Assembly (NCBI RefSeq): GCF_900108345.1
Contig: NZ_FNVV01000012.1
Span: 310,001-374,000 of the forward strand
Source: Bacteroides ndongoniae
GTDB lineage: Bacteria; Bacteroidota; Bacteroidia; Bacteroidales; Bacteroidaceae
Length of the DNA: 64,000 bases
Reading direction: 5' to 3'
Numbering within the stretch: the first letter of the stretch is position 1; each line of letters starts with the position of its first letter. Below, piece by piece: positions 47,182-55,733 of this stretch. Made by a program: the position numbers and the translations under genes. The notes under the pieces are model-generated. The model saw nothing but the letters and a program-made list of their open reading frames with translations. It was not told the DNA's origin and searched no databases.

Positions 47182-48960
47182 TTACTTCCGGGCAGGCTTT
47201 ACACTGATACCTTCGGTAGTCAGCTTAATGGGCTGAATAGTGCCGTCGGGATTGAAGTAGAGATATTCTACGCACACATGACGGCGACAGTCGCCACCCG
47301 GAGTGCCGTCCAGCGGATAAGAACCGTCGTGGTAGAAGAAATACCACTGTCCCTTGAACTCGACAACAGAAGGATGAATGGTAAAACCGTGATTGGCCGG
47401 GCCGGTAATGTAGCCACGGAACGTCCACGGACCTTCGATGTTCTCGGCAGTAGCATAACAGATCTGCTCGGGCTGTACACCGGGAGCATCGGCAGCATAT
47501 ACATTATAATATAGGTTACCACGCTTGAACAACCAAGGACCTTCGGCAAAGTTACGGAAAGGAACCTTCTTGACGGGACCGTCAAGTTCGATCATATTCT
47601 TCTTCAGTTTCACCATGTAGCAGTCGCCATTACCCCATGCCATCCAGGGAGTTCCGTCATCGTCGATCAAGACAGTCGGATCGATATCGGCATTGGGACG
47701 GTGCGAGTCAGGTGTCATGTCGTCAGTAATCAGCGGAGTACCATCCTTACGAGCCGGCTTGAAGGGGCCTGTAGGCGAATCGCTGACAGCTACGGAAATC
47801 ATGTGCTGTCCATTGTCTTTCCGGTCCAGAGTAACATAATAGTAGTATTTGCCATCTTTCTCGACCACTTGTGCAGCCCATGCTCCGTAAGGACTTGCAC
47901 CGGGGAAGTCGGCAGCACGCAATACGGGACCGTGTGCCGTCCAGTTCTTCATATCGGAAGAGGAATAGCAAAGCCATTCGGGCATGTTGAACCATCCACC
48001 TGCACCGGCTCTGTCGGCTCCGACGTAAGCATAGGCTTTATCGCCAATGATGGTGACTGCCGGATCGCCCGTAAACGAATCGCGGAACAAGGGATTCTGT
48101 CCAGGCTTAAACGGTTTTTCTTCTCCGCAGATGGAAACTTCGTCAATAGCTCCGTCGAGTACGGAAAGACTGTTGGGGAACCCACCCGGATAACCGCGTC
48201 CGATGACCCACATACCGGCATTGTGGCGTACAGCCAAGCCTTTATACTTAAGAGTGGAAACACTATACTTCTGTCCTCCGGAAAGACGGACACCAAACTC
48301 CAAGACTGTTTCGTTCTTCTTCTCATTGTATCGGGCACGGGCATAGACATCGTACCATCGCCCGCCTTCTACATGACTGCCTGCGGCAAGACGTTGCGGA
48401 TGACCATCGACATCGGCCACCTGGACGAAAAAGCGTTGCTCCATCGGGTCGAAGCCAATGGATATATCGGCATAAATGGAACCTTTGGTACCTTCCTTGC
48501 ACAGATAAACCTGCTCGGTACCCAGATGGTTGCACTTCAGACTGAAACTGATGTTCCATGCCTGCTGTATGTCGTAGAACGGTAACGAACGATTGAAAGG
48601 AACTACATACTCACGTCCTTTCAACAAAAGAGAACGGGTATTGGGACGCCCTTCAATGGAGGTAACCGGCACATCGTCGGAAAAAAGATTCGGCGAAGGC
48701 ATGTAATCGTTACACTGAATCAGATTACCGTTGCCGGTTTCGTCGTAAACGTAAGGCTGCGGCTCGGCCGGTTTTCCTTTATCCGACGTCAGCGGCTGCC
48801 CGACTACGGAAGGCGAAACAGAATCGCCCGACAGATGCTGTACTTTTTCGAAACTCCAATATGCCAGTTGTTTGGCTTTATCTGTGTCGCCGGCACTTGC
48901 TGTTGTAGCAAGTAAAAATAACAAAGGGACACCGTTTGCTAAAATAAATCTTCTTTTCAT
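47182..48960 (-). CDS. GH43 glycoside hydrolase with N-terminal concanavalin-like domain
   Basis: Exported 592-aa enzyme (signal peptide to about residue 23). About 30-280 resembles a LamG/concanavalin-like lectin domain (WNISFSLKC, GAIDEVSICGE). The GH43 propeller (about 288-590) has base Asp299 in TGDPAV, Asp427 in DIDPTV and acid Glu473 in FAEGPWLFK. It heads the GH43-GH127-GH29 row, with GH127 36 bp behind. The lectin-propeller order is the reverse of the CBM6 enzymes elsewhere in the window. Confidence 0.92.
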   Translation of the reverse strand: MKRRFILANGVPLLFLLATTASAGDTDKAKQLAYWSFEKVQHLSGDSVSPSVVGQPLTSDKGKPAEPQPYVYDETGNGNLIQCNDYMPSPNLFSDDVPVTSIEGRPNTRSLLLKGREYVVPFNRSLPFYDIQQAWNISFSLKCNHLGTEQVYLCKEGTKGSIYADISIGFDPMEQRFFVQVADVDGHPQRLAAGSHVEGGRWYDVYARARYNEKKNETVLEFGVRLSGGQKYSVSTLKYKGLAVRHNAGMWVIGRGYPGGFPNSLSVLDGAIDEVSICGEEKPFKPGQNPLFRDSFTGDPAVTIIGDKAYAYVGADRAGAGGWFNMPEWLCYSSSDMKNWTAHGPVLRAADFPGASPYGAWAAQVVEKDGKYYYYVTLDRKDNGQHMISVAVSDSPTGPFKPARKDGTPLITDDMTPDSHRPNADIDPTVLIDDDGTPWMAWGNGDCYMVKLKKNMIELDGPVKKVPFRNFAEGPWLFKRGNLYYNVYAADAPGVQPEQICYATAENIEGPWTFRGYITGPANHGFTIHPSVVEFKGQWYFFYHDGSYPLDGTPGGDCRRHVCVEYLYFNPDGTIQPIKLTTEGISVKPARK

Positions 48961-49303
48961 TAGTAATTCATTAATTATACAAATCTAAGATCAACAGATT
49001 TGCAAAGTTTTGATTAAAATGCTACATTTCCGACCTGTTTGCTGACTTCTGTCAATCTCCAACAAGGCTTTATACAAAGAACGGCAATTATCATAGAAGA
49101 TATATCAGCCAATACTTACTTTTAATAGCACAAAAACGACTTTTTTCAGGCCAATTACTCCCAATTCGACAAGAACTGAGGGGTTTTCAGTAAAAAAGCA
49201 TATCACATTAGCAAGTTTTTAGTCTATTTTACCTAAATTTGCAACCTCTTTTCAAAATGACAACAAACATCAATAGGTAAACAAAGTTCTACAAATCAGA
49301 AAA
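48961..49303. other. divergent intergenic region between GH43 and SulP genes
   Basis: 343 bp. TAGATTTG lies on the minus strand shortly before the GH43 gene, and TAAATTTG (49234-49241) before the SulP gene. No gene or strong stem was seen. Confidence 0.5.
49234..49241 (+). promoter_or_regulatory. -7 element of the SulP gene
   Basis: TAAATTTG fits TAnnTTTG, followed by C, 62 bp before the ATG. The -33 position lacks TTTG. Confidence 0.5.
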
Positions 49304-50980
49304 ATGAAAGCGTTCGAATTCAAGCCGAAACTCTACACGGCTCTTAAAAATTACTCTAAAGAAATGTTCATGGCCGACCTTATGGCCGGTATCATTGTAG
49401 GAATTGTGGCCTTGCCGCTGGCCATTGCTTTTGGTATTGCATCAGGCGTATCACCCGAAAAAGGTATTGTAACAGCCATCATTGCCGGATTCATCATCTC
49501 GTTACTGGGTGGAAGCAAGGTACAGATAGGCGGACCGACGGGAGCATTCATTGTGATTATTTACGGCATTATCCAGCAATACGGCGAAGCAGGCCTCATC
49601 GTGGCTACGCTGATGGCAGGTGTCATACTGGTATTGCTGGGCGTGTTCAAGCTGGGAGCTGTCATCAAATTTATTCCTTATCCCATCGTTGTGGGCTTCA
49701 CGAGCGGTATCGCCGTCACTATCTTCACCACGCAGGTAGCCGACGTATTCGGTCTGCAATTCGGCGACGACAAGGTGCCGGGCGACTTCATTGGCAAGTG
49801 GATGGTTTACTTCCGCCACTTCGACACGGTGAACTGGTGGAATACATTGGTCAGCATCGCCAGTATCGCCATCATTGCGCTGACACCCAAGTTCTCGAAA
49901 AAGATTCCCGGTTCGCTGATTGCCATTATCGTGGTGACTGTAGCCGTATGGTTGATGAAAATGTACGGCGGTATCGACTGCATTGATACCATCGGCGACC
50001 GCTTCAGCATCCGTGCCGAACTGCCTGACGCTGCCATCCCTGCCCTAGACTGGGAAGCTGTGAAAAATCTGTTCCCTGTAGCAGTAACCATCGCCGTACT
50101 GGGTGCCATCGAATCGCTGCTTTCGGCTACAGTAGCTGACGGTATGATTGGCGATAAACACGACTCGAATACGGAACTGATAGCTCAGGGAGCTGCCAAC
50201 ATCGTAACTCCGCTTTTCGGAGGTATTCCTGCAACGGGTGCCATTGCCCGTACAATGGCCAATATCAATAATGGCGGTAAATCTCCTGTTGCCGGTATTG
50301 TACATGCTGTAGTGCTGCTGCTCATCCTGTTGCTACTGATGCCGCTGGCACAATACATTCCGATGGGATGTCTGGCCGGTGTGCTGGTAGTCGTATCGTA
50401 CAACATGAGTGGCTGGCGTACGTTCAAGGCACTGCTGCGCAATCCCAAGTCGGACGTGACGGTATTGCTTATCACTTTCTTCCTGACAGTCATCTTCGAC
50501 CTGACCGTAGCTATCGAAATCGGTCTGGTGATTGCCTGTGTACTGTTCATGCGCCGAGTTATGGAAACAACGGAAATATCTGTCATCAAAGACGAAATCG
50601 ATCCGAACAAAGAATTGGATATTACAACTCATGAAGAGCATCTCATCATTCCCAAGGGAGTAGAAGTATACGAAATCAACGGCCCTTACTTCTTCGGCAT
50701 TGCTACTAAATTCGAGGAAATGATGGCACAAATGGGCGACCGTCCTAAAGTACGTGTCATACGAATGCGTAAAGTACCGTTCATTGACTCAACCGGTATT
50801 CACAACCTAGAAAACCTGTGCCGCATGTCACAAAAGGAAAAGATAACAATTGTTCTCTCGGGTGTCAACGAAAAGGTACACAAGGTGCTCGAAAAATCCG
50901 GATTCTACGAACTGCTTGGTGAAGAAAACATCTGTCCGAACATCAACGTAGCACTGGAAAGAGCACAGAAACTGCTTTAA
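49304..50980 (+). CDS. SulP-family inorganic anion transporter
   Basis: Inner-membrane anion permease (sulfate, bicarbonate or similar) with a cytoplasmic STAS domain. The membrane part (about 20-420) contains the SulP start MADLMAGIIVGIVALPLAIAFG split over the first helices, QIGGPTGAFIV near 82-92, and SLLSATVADGMIG and GGIPATGAIARTMANIN further on. The STAS domain (about 440-555) carries FIDSTGIHNL, the usual phosphorylatable loop. It has 558 aa and is transcribed alone, with a strong terminator. The transported ion cannot be told. Confidence 0.94.
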   Translation: MKAFEFKPKLYTALKNYSKEMFMADLMAGIIVGIVALPLAIAFGIASGVSPEKGIVTAIIAGFIISLLGGSKVQIGGPTGAFIVIIYGIIQQYGEAGLIVATLMAGVILVLLGVFKLGAVIKFIPYPIVVGFTSGIAVTIFTTQVADVFGLQFGDDKVPGDFIGKWMVYFRHFDTVNWWNTLVSIASIAIIALTPKFSKKIPGSLIAIIVVTVAVWLMKMYGGIDCIDTIGDRFSIRAELPDAAIPALDWEAVKNLFPVAVTIAVLGAIESLLSATVADGMIGDKHDSNTELIAQGAANIVTPLFGGIPATGAIARTMANINNGGKSPVAGIVHAVVLLLILLLLMPLAQYIPMGCLAGVLVVVSYNMSGWRTFKALLRNPKSDVTVLLITFFLTVIFDLTVAIEIGLVIACVLFMRRVMETTEISVIKDEIDPNKELDITTHEEHLIIPKGVEVYEINGPYFFGIATKFEEMMAQMGDRPKVRVIRMRKVPFIDSTGIHNLENLCRMSQKEKITIVLSGVNEKVHKVLEKSGFYELLGEENICPNINVALERAQKLL

Positions 50981-50984
50981 GTCG

Positions 50985-51034
50985 AAAAAATGGCACACAG
51001 ATAACGCTGACCAGCGGTCTGTGTGCCATTTTTC
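50985..51034. terminator. bidirectional intrinsic terminator after the SulP gene
   Basis: AATGGCACACAGA and TCTGTGTGCCATT form a perfect 13-bp stem. On the plus strand TTTC follows and on the minus strand a T run, so it can serve the SulP gene and the convergent M48 gene. Confidence 0.88.
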
Positions 51035-51069
51035 TATTATTATAGTTCTTTGCGAAGTGTGCTTAGCTC

Positions 51070-51882
51070 TTATTGCGCATCGGCAGGTTTTTCGATACCT
51101 TCGCTTGTCGCACGCTCTTCCATACGCTTGATGCGTTCGTCAAGATCGGGATGAGTAGAGAACAATTGATTCAATTTACTGGTTTTCTGTGCACCGGCTT
51201 CTTCCTGCAACGACTTCAGCTTGCGGAACGACAAAGCCATTGACCACGGATTCTTGCCCGACTTCTTCAGAAATTCATAACCATAATCATCGGCTTCACG
51301 CTCCTGCTTCTGCGAATAAGTAGCGTTGACCAACGCTTCGCTCAAATCACCCAACTGCGAATCGGTCAAAGCAGCCACTTTACCTCCCTGTGAAGAAATA
51401 CCGTCTTTCAAAGCCGAAGTGAGTAAGGCAGTGCGGAATCCGCTTTTCGAATCACGATGGGCTACGTGACCAATCTCATGACCAATCACTCCCAGCAATT
51501 CTTCATCGGTCATAATATCCATCAGGGAAGAAAAGACACGTACACTGCCATCGGCACAAGCAAAAGCATTCACATCGGTCACATAGTAAACTTTGAAGTT
51601 CAAAGGAATACCGTCGGCATCGCCTAAACCTTCCGTCAGTTTCTTCAACCGTTGAGTGTACGGATTGTCATCGGGGCAAACCTGATTATGCTCATCCATC
51701 CACTCAATGTACTCCTTGACATATTCCGTCATCTGCTCATCGGTCAAGGTAATGGCTTTTGCAGCCTTCGCTGCACCACTCAGCGCCTTTTTCAGATTAA
51801 ACTGAGCCATGGCAGGCACTCCCACCGCCAGGCATAGCAGCAAAAGAGCTGCTTTTAATAGCATTTTTTTCATCATATACAT
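51070..51882 (-). CDS. M48-family zinc metallopeptidase, exported
   Basis: Probable periplasmic protease related to LoiP/YcaL/BepA-type M48 proteins. The signal peptide ends at AMAQ (24-27). The zinc motif HEIGH is at 135-139 and the third ligand lies in QEREADDYG (Glu194 region). Other family blocks are NAFACADGSVRVFSSLM and STHPDLDERIKRMEE. It has 270 aa. Start MKKM at the third or fourth Met is also possible. Likely role: quality control of envelope proteins. It follows the DUF3592-like gene by 16 bp and is probably co-transcribed. Confidence 0.93.
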   Translation of the reverse strand: MYMMKKMLLKAALLLLCLAVGVPAMAQFNLKKALSGAAKAAKAITLTDEQMTEYVKEYIEWMDEHNQVCPDDNPYTQRLKKLTEGLGDADGIPLNFKVYYVTDVNAFACADGSVRVFSSLMDIMTDEELLGVIGHEIGHVAHRDSKSGFRTALLTSALKDGISSQGGKVAALTDSQLGDLSEALVNATYSQKQEREADDYGYEFLKKSGKNPWSMALSFRKLKSLQEEAGAQKTSKLNQLFSTHPDLDERIKRMEERATSEGIEKPADAQ

Positions 51883-51898
51883 TTATTAATAAGAACCA

Positions 51899-52339
51899 TC
51901 AGTTACAATTCTGTTCTTCCCCTGACTTTTGCGGACGAAGCATTACCCAAGCACCACCGGCACAAACCAAGCCACAAGCCAACATTATGCCCCATATCCA
52001 GCATTCATCGCCCGGCAACCGAACATCATTCGTATATTGCGGACGACAGAGTACGGTTACTTCATCGCCCACTTGCCTGAAAGGCCAATAATATTTTTTG
52101 GAAACGTAACAATCGCCATACTTGTCCGTGGAATATTTTATCAGCATTTCATGTTCAAACCTCACTTTCCGATGACGATGTACCCGCTCCGTACTGGTTT
52201 TCTGAATCACTCCGACAACACGTTCATGAGTACTGTATGCATGATACAACGACCAGAAGCCATACAATGCACCTCCAGACAAAGCTATTCCTCCCAATAT
52301 CAGCAGAAAGCAAATCAATTTTTTGTGTAAAGGATCCAT
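51899..52339 (-). CDS. DUF3592-like two-helix membrane protein
   Basis: A 146-aa protein when started at the ATG at 52339 (MDPLHKKLICFLL). A consensus promoter at 52357-52387 lies inside the longer open frame from 52438, so the longer start is rejected. One hydrophobic helix near 8-30 and a second near 115-137 flank a domain with VVGVIQKT, YWPFRQVGDEVTVLCRP and YTNDVRL, as in DUF3592 proteins. Function unknown. It leads a two-gene unit with the M48 peptidase. Confidence 0.75.
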   Translation of the reverse strand: MDPLHKKLICFLLILGGIALSGGALYGFWSLYHAYSTHERVVGVIQKTSTERVHRHRKVRFEHEMLIKYSTDKYGDCYVSKKYYWPFRQVGDEVTVLCRPQYTNDVRLPGDECWIWGIMLACGLVCAGGAWVMLRPQKSGEEQNCN

Positions 52340-52356
52340 AAATATTGACTTTACTA

Positions 52357-52387
52357 CAAAGGTAATATAAAGCCTGCGAAATGCAAA
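52357..52387 (-). promoter_or_regulatory. promoter of the DUF3592-like/M48 pair
   Basis: On the minus strand TTTG (52387-52384), 19 bases, TACCTTTG (52364-52357). Both elements match the Bacteroides consensus exactly, and the predicted start site is about 10 bases before the chosen ATG. Confidence 0.85.
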
Positions 52388-52515
52388 GCGAAAAAGATGG
52401 TTTATAAGTATCCGAATGGGAAGTGCAACGAACCACATTCAGAATAAATATTTATCACAACTTCTCTACTATCCTGCAGAACTGTTGTAGGAAAGAAGGA
52501 AGAATAAGAATACCG

Positions 52516-52546
52516 TTTGTATATGACATAAAAATAGTTATCTTTG
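52516..52546 (+). promoter_or_regulatory. promoter of the AAA/PD-(D/E)XK gene
   Basis: TTTG (52516-52519), 19 bases, TATCTTTG (52539-52546), exact on both elements, 47 bp before the ATG. Confidence 0.87.
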
Positions 52547-52593
52547 TAACAGATACTATCTCTGCTTCATTGGCAAATAAACCCTGACGCATT

Positions 52594-54144
52594 ATGAAAA
52601 GAAACTATCCGGTAGGCATACAGAACTTTGAAAAAATACGTAGTAGAAACTATTGTTATATTGACAAGACTGAATTGATTTACAAACTGGTAAAATCAGG
52701 ACAGTATTATTTCCTGAGCCGCCCCCGCCGATTCGGAAAGAGTCTGCTTATCTCGACCCTGGAAGCATACTTTCAGGGGAAAAAGGAACTTTTCGAAGGA
52801 CTTGCCATGGAAACACTGGAAAAGGAATGGATCGAATACCCCATCCTGCACCTTGATCTCAATACAGAAAAGTACGATACACCCCAAACACTGGAAAACA
52901 AACTTTCCCTGAACCTGAAAATGTGGGAAGATGAGTATGGAGCCAATGAATACGAATATTCTCTTGCCACCCGTTTTGAAGGAGTGATACGCCGTGCGGC
53001 AGAGAAATGGGGCCGAAACGTAGTCATCCTCATCGACGAGTACGATAAACCCATGCTTCAGGCCATCGGCAACGAGGCGTTGCTGACCGACTACCGCAAC
53101 ACGCTGAAAGCCTTCTACGGCGTGATGAAGAGTTGCGACCGCTACATCAAGTTTGCCCTACTGACCGGAGTAACCAAGTTCAGCAAGGTGAGCGTGTTCA
53201 GCGACCTGAACAACCTGATGGACATCTCTATCGACGAACGATTTGCCAGTCTGTGCGGCATTACAGAAGAAGAACTGTTCACTAACTTCCAGGAGGACAT
53301 CATCGAACTGGGAAAAGAGAACAAACTGACCGAAGAGGAAACCAAGGCTGAACTGAAAAAGATGTACGACGGCTATCACTTTGCAGAGGAGAGTGAAGAC
53401 ATCTACAACCCCTTCAGCCTGCTCAATACGTTTGCCAAAATGCGCTTCGGAAGCTACTGGTTCGAAACCGGTACACCCACTTTCTTGGTCGAACTGCTGA
53501 AGCACAGCCGTTACGACCTGCACCGTCTGACCGAAGAAATGGCTTCTGCCGACTCGTTGGGAGGCATTGATACAATGCACACCAATCCGGTGCCCATTCT
53601 GTATCAAAGCGGTTACCTGACTATTAAGGGTTACGACCGTGAGTTCCAAGTTTACTATTTAGGATTCCCCAATAAAGAGGTAGAAGAAGGCTTTACCAAA
53701 TTCCTGCTCCCTCGTTACGCCTATTTGGAGACGGGCAACCCGTCGTTCGAAATTATGAGTTTCGTCAAGGACGTGCGTCAGGGCGATGCAGATGCTTTCC
53801 TCCGACGGCTTCAGAGTTTCTTTGCCGACAGTCCTTACGAACTGGCACGCGACCTGGAGCTGCACTACCAGAATGTGCTTTTCATCGTCTTCAAGCTGCT
53901 GGGCTTCTATACGCAAGCCGAATATCACACTGCCAGCGGACGCATCGACATGGTGGTAAAGACAGATAAGTACATTTATGTCATGGAGTTCAAGCTAGAC
54001 GGCACCGCCGAAGAAGCGTTGCAGCAGATTAACGACAAGCAGTATGCCCTGCCCTTTGCCTCCGACTCACGGAAACTGTTTAAGGTAGGCGTGAACTTCA
54101 GCAAAGAGAAACGGGGCATAGAGGGTTGGATAGTAGAAGATTAA
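52594..54144 (+). CDS. AAA-ATPase-like protein with C-terminal PD-(D/E)XK nuclease domain
   Basis: The N-terminal AAA_ATPase-like domain (about 6-280) starts with YPVGIQNFEKIR, has the P-loop SRPRRFGKS at 42-50, VVILIDEYDKP as Walker B near 144-154, and a sensor-like LLTGVTKFSKVS. The C-terminal PD-(D/E)XK domain has the core GRIDMVV (near 449-455) and MEFK (near 463-466), so both domains look active. This combination is present in many copies in Bacteroidota and its role is unknown; mobile-element or defence links have been suggested. It has 516 aa and its own promoter. Confidence 0.92.
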   Translation: MKRNYPVGIQNFEKIRSRNYCYIDKTELIYKLVKSGQYYFLSRPRRFGKSLLISTLEAYFQGKKELFEGLAMETLEKEWIEYPILHLDLNTEKYDTPQTLENKLSLNLKMWEDEYGANEYEYSLATRFEGVIRRAAEKWGRNVVILIDEYDKPMLQAIGNEALLTDYRNTLKAFYGVMKSCDRYIKFALLTGVTKFSKVSVFSDLNNLMDISIDERFASLCGITEEELFTNFQEDIIELGKENKLTEEETKAELKKMYDGYHFAEESEDIYNPFSLLNTFAKMRFGSYWFETGTPTFLVELLKHSRYDLHRLTEEMASADSLGGIDTMHTNPVPILYQSGYLTIKGYDREFQVYYLGFPNKEVEEGFTKFLLPRYAYLETGNPSFEIMSFVKDVRQGDADAFLRRLQSFFADSPYELARDLELHYQNVLFIVFKLLGFYTQAEYHTASGRIDMVVKTDKYIYVMEFKLDGTAEEALQQINDKQYALPFASDSRKLFKVGVNFSKEKRGIEGWIVED

Positions 54145-54166
54145 GAGAGAATATAGAAATCTACTA

Positions 54167-54745
54167 CTATTCCTCGAACTGATCCAACAGTTCCTTGCAC
54201 CTTTCCACGTGTTTCCTATATTGCAACAAAGCTACCACAATAGCAAAGACGATGGAAACAATGCCCGACACGGTGATAAGCTGTACAGTGGCAGCATCGT
54301 CCGCCCGGTCATACAGCCGCATAAATATATAGGTAAGCATAGCGGTCAAGGGAACTATACTGGCCACGAGCGACCCCGTATAGAATTTGCGATAACCGGT
54401 AATCTTTTCTGTAACCGTCCGCACATCATCGTTCAACAGATTGTTCATGCCCAGCTTGCGGCTGACCCACAGGCTGACACCCAAATCGGCCAACGCCCAC
54501 AACGACACCAATATACCAAACAACATGGGCCAGTCTGTGTTGATACAAATCACGATAATCATAGGCACCGTCAGTCCGTCACCCAGCATCCGGTCTCTGA
54601 TTTCCTTGCTGATGGCCATCGCGGGCCGTTTCCTGAGGGATTTGAAAAACTTTTCGTTCAGTGTTTCCTGCTTTTCCAACCCTTCCTTAAACACGTTATA
54701 CTCCGATTTCAGTGTCTGAAGTTCTTTTTCGATATTGATTTCCAT
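54167..54745 (-). CDS. four-helix membrane protein encoded with an ECF sigma factor
   Basis: No family was recognised. It has 192 aa: an N-terminal cytoplasmic helical part of about 55 residues rich in Glu and Lys, then four hydrophobic helices near 60-77, 80-97, 128-145 and 158-175, then a charged tail (YRKHVERCKELLDQFEE). It begins 12 bp after the sigma gene, the position usual for an anti-sigma factor; the N-terminal soluble helical segment could contact sigma. No zinc-binding HxxxCxxC motif is present. The anti-sigma role is inference from position. Confidence 0.75.
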   Translation of the reverse strand: MEINIEKELQTLKSEYNVFKEGLEKQETLNEKFFKSLRKRPAMAISKEIRDRMLGDGLTVPMIIVICINTDWPMLFGILVSLWALADLGVSLWVSRKLGMNNLLNDDVRTVTEKITGYRKFYTGSLVASIVPLTAMLTYIFMRLYDRADDAATVQLITVSGIVSIVFAIVVALLQYRKHVERCKELLDQFEE

Positions 54746-54757
54746 ACGATTCCTTTG

Positions 54758-55240
54758 TTAAATGTTAGACATTTTTTTGAGTTGTTCCTTGATGCGGACC
54801 AGTTTGAACGAGACATTCTTGACAGAAATACCTAGGATAGCACCGATTTCGTCGTAGCTCAGGCCTTCGAGCCACAACAGGACGACGCTTCTGTCCACCA
54901 GCCCCAACGCGTTGATCCGCTTATAAAGCTGCTTTATCTGCAAATTCTTTTCAAGGCTGTTTCCATCCGTGTGGAAACCTTTGCCGAGGTTCAGCCGTTC
55001 GCGCTGCTTCTTCTTCCGGTTGCTGAAGTTGATGCAATAGTTCAGACTGACGCGATAGATCCATGTCCTGATGTCGCTTTTCCCCTCGAAACTGTCGAAG
55101 CCTTGCCATAACCGGACAAGGATGTCCTGATAGAGGTCGTTCACCTCGTCCGTATCTTCCGAAAACATGTAACAGACGGTATAAATGGTCCGCTCATGTT
55201 CCTTAATGATATTTGTGAATTGTTGTTCTTTCGTATTCAT
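54758..55240 (-). CDS. ECF-type RNA polymerase sigma factor
   Basis: 160-aa sigma factor with region 2 (about 10-80; DEVNDLYQDILVRLWQGFDS and DIRTWIYRVSLNYCINF) and region 4 (about 105-158; GLSYDEIGAILGISVKNVSF). It is co-transcribed with the four-helix membrane protein that follows 12 bp later. A DUF3836 gene is transcribed away from it on the other side of a 493-bp gap. That arrangement would suit a small stress regulon, but no target promoter can be proved from this window. Confidence 0.94.
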   Translation of the reverse strand: MNTKEQQFTNIIKEHERTIYTVCYMFSEDTDEVNDLYQDILVRLWQGFDSFEGKSDIRTWIYRVSLNYCINFSNRKKKQRERLNLGKGFHTDGNSLEKNLQIKQLYKRINALGLVDRSVVLLWLEGLSYDEIGAILGISVKNVSFKLVRIKEQLKKMSNI

Positions 55241-55510
55241 TTCACTTTCTGCTTTTATCTGTTAGACCACTGACAACTCAAAAAACTATAGCCCGGAAAC
55301 AACTTTTTTCCGGTTTTCTTTTGCCGTAAGCTACGTATCAGTTTTCAGACCATAAAATTCACCATTTCTCCGATCTTTTCCACTACCCGATGGAGCAAAT
55401 TCCGGTTATTCACGGCTCAAAAAATAACGTTTCAAAGCAACCTGCTTATTATGAGCGGTTTACTGTGAAACGTGAACCATAAAAATTCCTCGTTTGTATC
55501 CTTCGTGAAC

Positions 55511-55565
55511 AACACTTGCAATTCATTTGTGAGACACTTGTACGGCTCGCGAGCCGTACAAGTGT
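55511..55565. repeat. dispersed palindromic repeat, copy B, with perfect 32-bp palindrome
   Basis: ACACTTGTACGGCTCG (55534-55549) is followed directly by its exact reverse complement (55550-55565) with no spacer. The preceding AACACTTGCAATTCATTTGTGAG is shared, diverged, with the reverse strand of copy A at 42736-42780. Confidence 0.8.
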
Positions 55566-55628
55566 GGTAGAAAAGCAATATTTGCATGGCAATAAAACGC
55601 CTTTCTACCCCTGTTTCCGACATTAACC

Positions 55629-55650
55629 TAACCTTAACGTAACCTTAACC
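55629..55650. promoter_or_regulatory. tandem 11-bp TAACCTTAAC repeats before the DUF3836 gene
   Basis: TAACCTTAACG (55629-55639) and TAACCTTAACC (55640-55650) are adjacent, with a partial copy TAACC before them. They end 21 bp before the -7-like element, near the -35 region, where an activator or an ECF sigma (AAC-type -35 motif) could bind. Confidence 0.5.
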
Positions 55651-55671
55651 GAAATCCTTTTCCCTCTCCCC

Positions 55672-55679
55672 TACCTTTG
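55672..55679 (+). promoter_or_regulatory. -7 element of the DUF3836 gene
   Basis: TACCTTTG followed by C, 54 bp before the ATG. The -33 position is CCGA rather than TTTG, so another factor may be needed. Confidence 0.5.
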
Positions 55680-55733
55680 CAACATCGAAACAAGAAACAA
55701 AGAACAGTTTAACTTATAAAACATAAAACGAAT

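Larger units (their letters stand above)
55241..55733. other. divergent intergenic region with palindrome and tandem repeats
   Basis: 493 bp between the sigma factor and DUF3836 genes. It holds the 32-bp palindrome (55534-55565) within a longer repeat, the TAACCTTAAC direct repeats (55629-55650) and a -7 element (55672-55679). A 63-codon open frame on the minus strand crosses the palindrome and is not believed. Confidence 0.6.

Noticed and set aside
52340..52438. Longer N-terminus of the DUF3592-like protein
   Set aside because: A consensus promoter (52357-52387) lies inside this stretch, and the encoded residues do not fit the family.
55432..55623. 63-codon open frame on the minus strand
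   Set aside because: It runs through the 32-bp palindrome and its repeat; the peptide reflects the repeat sequence and no start signal is visible.
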